From: Candidatus Levyibacteriota bacterium
Lineage (GTDB): Bacteria; Patescibacteria; Microgenomatia; Levybacterales; UBA12049
Assembly: GCA_016182425.1 (NCBI GenBank)
Contig: JACPGP010000004.1
Coordinates: 1 to 35,418, forward strand
Reading direction: 5' to 3'
DNA: 35,418 bases
The notes beneath the pieces were generated by a model. That model worked only from the letters and a program-made list of their open reading frames with translations, was not told the DNA's origin and ran no database searches. Each line of letters begins with the position of its first letter. The first letter of the stretch is position 1. This document shows positions 33,699-35,418 of the stretch, piece after piece. Both the position numbers and the translations under genes were made by a program.

Positions 33699-33961
33699 AG
33701 TTTTGAGTTTTGCGTTTTTAATTCTTTGAGTTTCCACATAAAAAGCGCTCCTTTATTTTTTGCTTTACTATCAGAAACATAAGACAATGCTTTTTCAAGA
33801 ATTGATCTGTGTACTGTTTTGGCAAGTTTTATATATAACCCTCTATGTTTGTAATCATTAAGTTGCTCTGATAAATAAACTCCATACGACTGAAACTCTC
33901 GGGAAATATATTTGTCACGGGTTGGATCAAATTTTGTGAGAATTTGTTTAACCGATTGCAT
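33695..33961 (-). CDS. small hypothetical protein between pth and the VTT gene
   Basis: An 88-residue basic protein, mainly helical, with no signal peptide or membrane segment. Distinctive parts are DPTRDKYISREFQSYGVYLSE and KLAKTVHRSILEKAL. No family is recognised. It starts one base after the pth stop codon and overlaps the VTT start, so it is part of the operon. Its last residues (KTQNSKL) come from a low-complexity AAAACTC-type stretch. Confidence 0.6.
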   Translation of the reverse strand: MQSVKQILTKFDPTRDKYISREFQSYGVYLSEQLNDYKHRGLYIKLAKTVHRSILEKALSYVSDSKAKNKGALFMWKLKELKTQNSKL

Positions 33962-33962
33962 G

Positions 33963-34580
33963 CTATTTTGTGTTAAACCGATTCATGGCTTTATCCAAAC
34001 CCTCTTCTAATGCTGTGGCAATAGCTTTGGCACCACGCTTGATAAGCGCACTGGCCTTGCTTTTTTGATTGCCAGAAAAACTTCCCAACACATAGTCTTC
34101 TGCTTTATCTATCATATGTTTACCAATTGTATTGTGGTCGTGCGATACACCAATTCCCATACGGAACCTCCAAAACTTGTCTGTTTTAAGCGTATTTATT
34201 ATTGAATCAACACCATTTTGCCCAGCAGACGATCCGCCTAGACGAATTTTCATACTTCCAAGTGGCAAATCAAGCTCATCGTGGATAATCCACATGTCAG
34301 AGGGGGGTAATTTGTAGTATGTAGTAAGAAGGGAGACGGCAAGACCAGAGTTATTCATATATGTTTTAGGTTTTGCCAAAACAACCTTCTCAATTACTCC
34401 GTGCTTAGGTTGCCACGTAAATTCTACAATATCACTCTTAAATTTTATCTCATTGGCCCAAACAGTCTTTTTTGCAGACTCAAAATCCTTCAAGAATTGC
34501 TCAACCACCATAAACCCGATATTGTGCCTGGTTTTTTGATATCTTTCCCCCGGATTACCTAAACCAACTATCAACTTCAT
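33963..34580 (-). CDS. pth: peptidyl-tRNA hydrolase
   Basis: A 205-residue enzyme that releases peptides from tRNA after aborted translation. GLGNPG (6-11), the catalytic His19 in TRHNIGF, the YMNNSG loop (near 75-80) and HDELDLP (near 100) are all present. Length is slightly above the usual 185-200. It starts one base after the EndoQ-like gene and leads into the small unknown and the VTT gene, suggesting a four- or five-gene operon. Confidence 0.95.
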   Translation of the reverse strand: MKLIVGLGNPGERYQKTRHNIGFMVVEQFLKDFESAKKTVWANEIKFKSDIVEFTWQPKHGVIEKVVLAKPKTYMNNSGLAVSLLTTYYKLPPSDMWIIHDELDLPLGSMKIRLGGSSAGQNGVDSIINTLKTDKFWRFRMGIGVSHDHNTIGKHMIDKAEDYVLGSFSGNQKSKASALIKRGAKAIATALEEGLDKAMNRFNTK

Positions 34581-34581
34581 A

Positions 34582-35418
34582 TTAAAAAAGCCCCATCTGA
34601 GCTTCTTGTGTATTTTCTAAATTTTGACCCATTCCTTTTGACTTTTGACTTTCGTGATCCCATATCTTCACCTTTCCATACTCTCCATCAAAACCAGGAT
34701 CAATAACAATATTTCCCTCCCGAACTTTTTTAACTCCTTCTGCTACTTTAAAACCGGCCGCAGACTTAATTTTTTCTATTGGTGCCTTCAACAATACCTC
34801 AATCTCTGACCCAAATGCAACACACAAATCCGCAAAATTTGCCTTTACCTTTTGGCTTGAAACACCAGACTCCAAACCTTGCGCAATAATCTCCAAAAGC
34901 GGCACAAGCTTAACATATGGCGGGTGATTTTTTGTTTTATCTGTGTACCATTTAATACCATGTGGACTCATTTTTCCCTCAACCACCCCGGAAAGGTTAC
35001 CTAGCTGTTGTACTCTATATAAGACTCCCTCTGTCAGACGTCTTTTACACACAGGACACATATTGCCATTATTTCTAATCTCATCAGGCCCAAAAACAAC
35101 ACCACAATTTCTATGCCCGGAAAAGTGATATTTTCCCTCCTCTGGATAAAACTCTATTGTATAGACAATTTTATTGATATTATCACTTCTCGTAATTGCT
35201 TTTTTAATGTTTTCATATGAGGGATCTCTAAGATCAAAAACAGTCGCTTCTCTCCCCATCTTGGCAGGAGAATGTGCATCAGAAAAGGAAAGTATCGAAC
35301 GATTTTTAAGCTCTTTCATTTGCCAGTTCATCTCAGGGTCGCTCGAGAGTCCAGTCTCAATACCATAAACATATGACCCCAACTCTTCGAACGCTTCATC
35401 AAGCGAATCAAAACCAGA
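34582..35418 (-). CDS. EndoQ-like PHP-family protein (C-terminal part, runs off the window)
   Basis: The frame is open to the right edge, so at least 278 residues are seen and the N-terminus, with most of the PHP metal site, lies outside. Visible signatures are YGIETGLSSDPEMNW, SFSDAHSP and a zinc-finger-like CGVVFGPDE...MCPVCKRRLT, matching the TIGR00375/endonuclease Q type, which cuts DNA 5' of deaminated bases. The TTG at 35380-35382 is an internal codon, not a start. First gene of the pth operon as seen here. Confidence 0.75.
   Translation of the reverse strand, partial: SGFDSLDEAFEELGSYVYGIETGLSSDPEMNWQMKELKNRSILSFSDAHSPAKMGREATVFDLRDPSYENIKKAITRSDNINKIVYTIEFYPEEGKYHFSGHRNCGVVFGPDEIRNNGNMCPVCKRRLTEGVLYRVQQLGNLSGVVEGKMSPHGIKWYTDKTKNHPPYVKLVPLLEIIAQGLESGVSSQKVKANFADLCVAFGSEIEVLLKAPIEKIKSAAGFKVAEGVKKVREGNIVIDPGFDGEYGKVKIWDHESQKSKGMGQNLENTQEAQMGLF

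Overview
The window looks like accessory-rich chromosome from an AT-rich candidate-phyla (Patescibacteria/CPR) bacterium, most likely a Microgenomates lineage. This is an inference. It rests on introns in the 23S rRNA gene, many small membrane proteins of unknown function, a 23S-5S operon with no 16S gene beside it, and TGA used as an ordinary stop (for example at 30152-30154 and 33695-33697).

Layout. 16-6559 (+) is a cell-surface polysaccharide region: a GT4 glycosyltransferase, a very large GT-C-like membrane protein and a short GT2 glycosyltransferase. A GC-rich cassette (about 1383-2426) that encodes a secreted Pro/Cys-rich protein interrupts it. 6677-7228 holds a small gene and a hairpin-rich intergenic stretch. 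7229-10431 (-) is the rpsA-radA-PIN/TRAM cluster, followed by a VapBC-like toxin-antitoxin pair (10518-11203).

11260-16947 (-) is a complete tRNA-Ala(TGC)-23S-5S operon with its own promoter and a boxA element. The 23S gene spans about 5.2 kb because it carries four group I introns. One has an apparently intact LAGLIDADG endonuclease gene, one has a decayed remnant, and two are ORF-less. Two of the introns sit only 24 nt apart in the helix 71 region next to the peptidyl-transferase centre.

16974-22187 (-) holds two unknown proteins, trxB, trxA, a large membrane protein and a DUF3105 protein. 22480-28600 (-) is a tight eight-gene cluster: GIDE-domain protein, LemA, two small membrane proteins, an anchored cupredoxin, a copper P-type ATPase, a SafE-like/cupredoxin fusion and a CopZ-like chaperone. 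I read it as a copper-handling unit. A Crp/Fnr regulator (28695-29393, -) and a PH-domain/small-membrane-protein/DsbA-like set (29507-31145, +) follow. Then come a Fur-type regulator with a ZIP transporter (-), an orphan RelB-like antitoxin with a wrecked RelE gene (+), acylphosphatase, a VTT protein, a small unknown, pth, and an EndoQ-like PHP nuclease that runs off the right edge (-).

A recurrent expression theme is visible. At several operon heads a good -10 box lies only 6-9 bases before the start codon with no Shine-Dalgarno sequence, which implies leaderless mRNAs. Genes inside operons overlap or abut. The most unusual elements are the four-intron 23S gene with its 16 surplus bases between two introns, and the GC-rich cassette whose leader copies the rRNA boxA.
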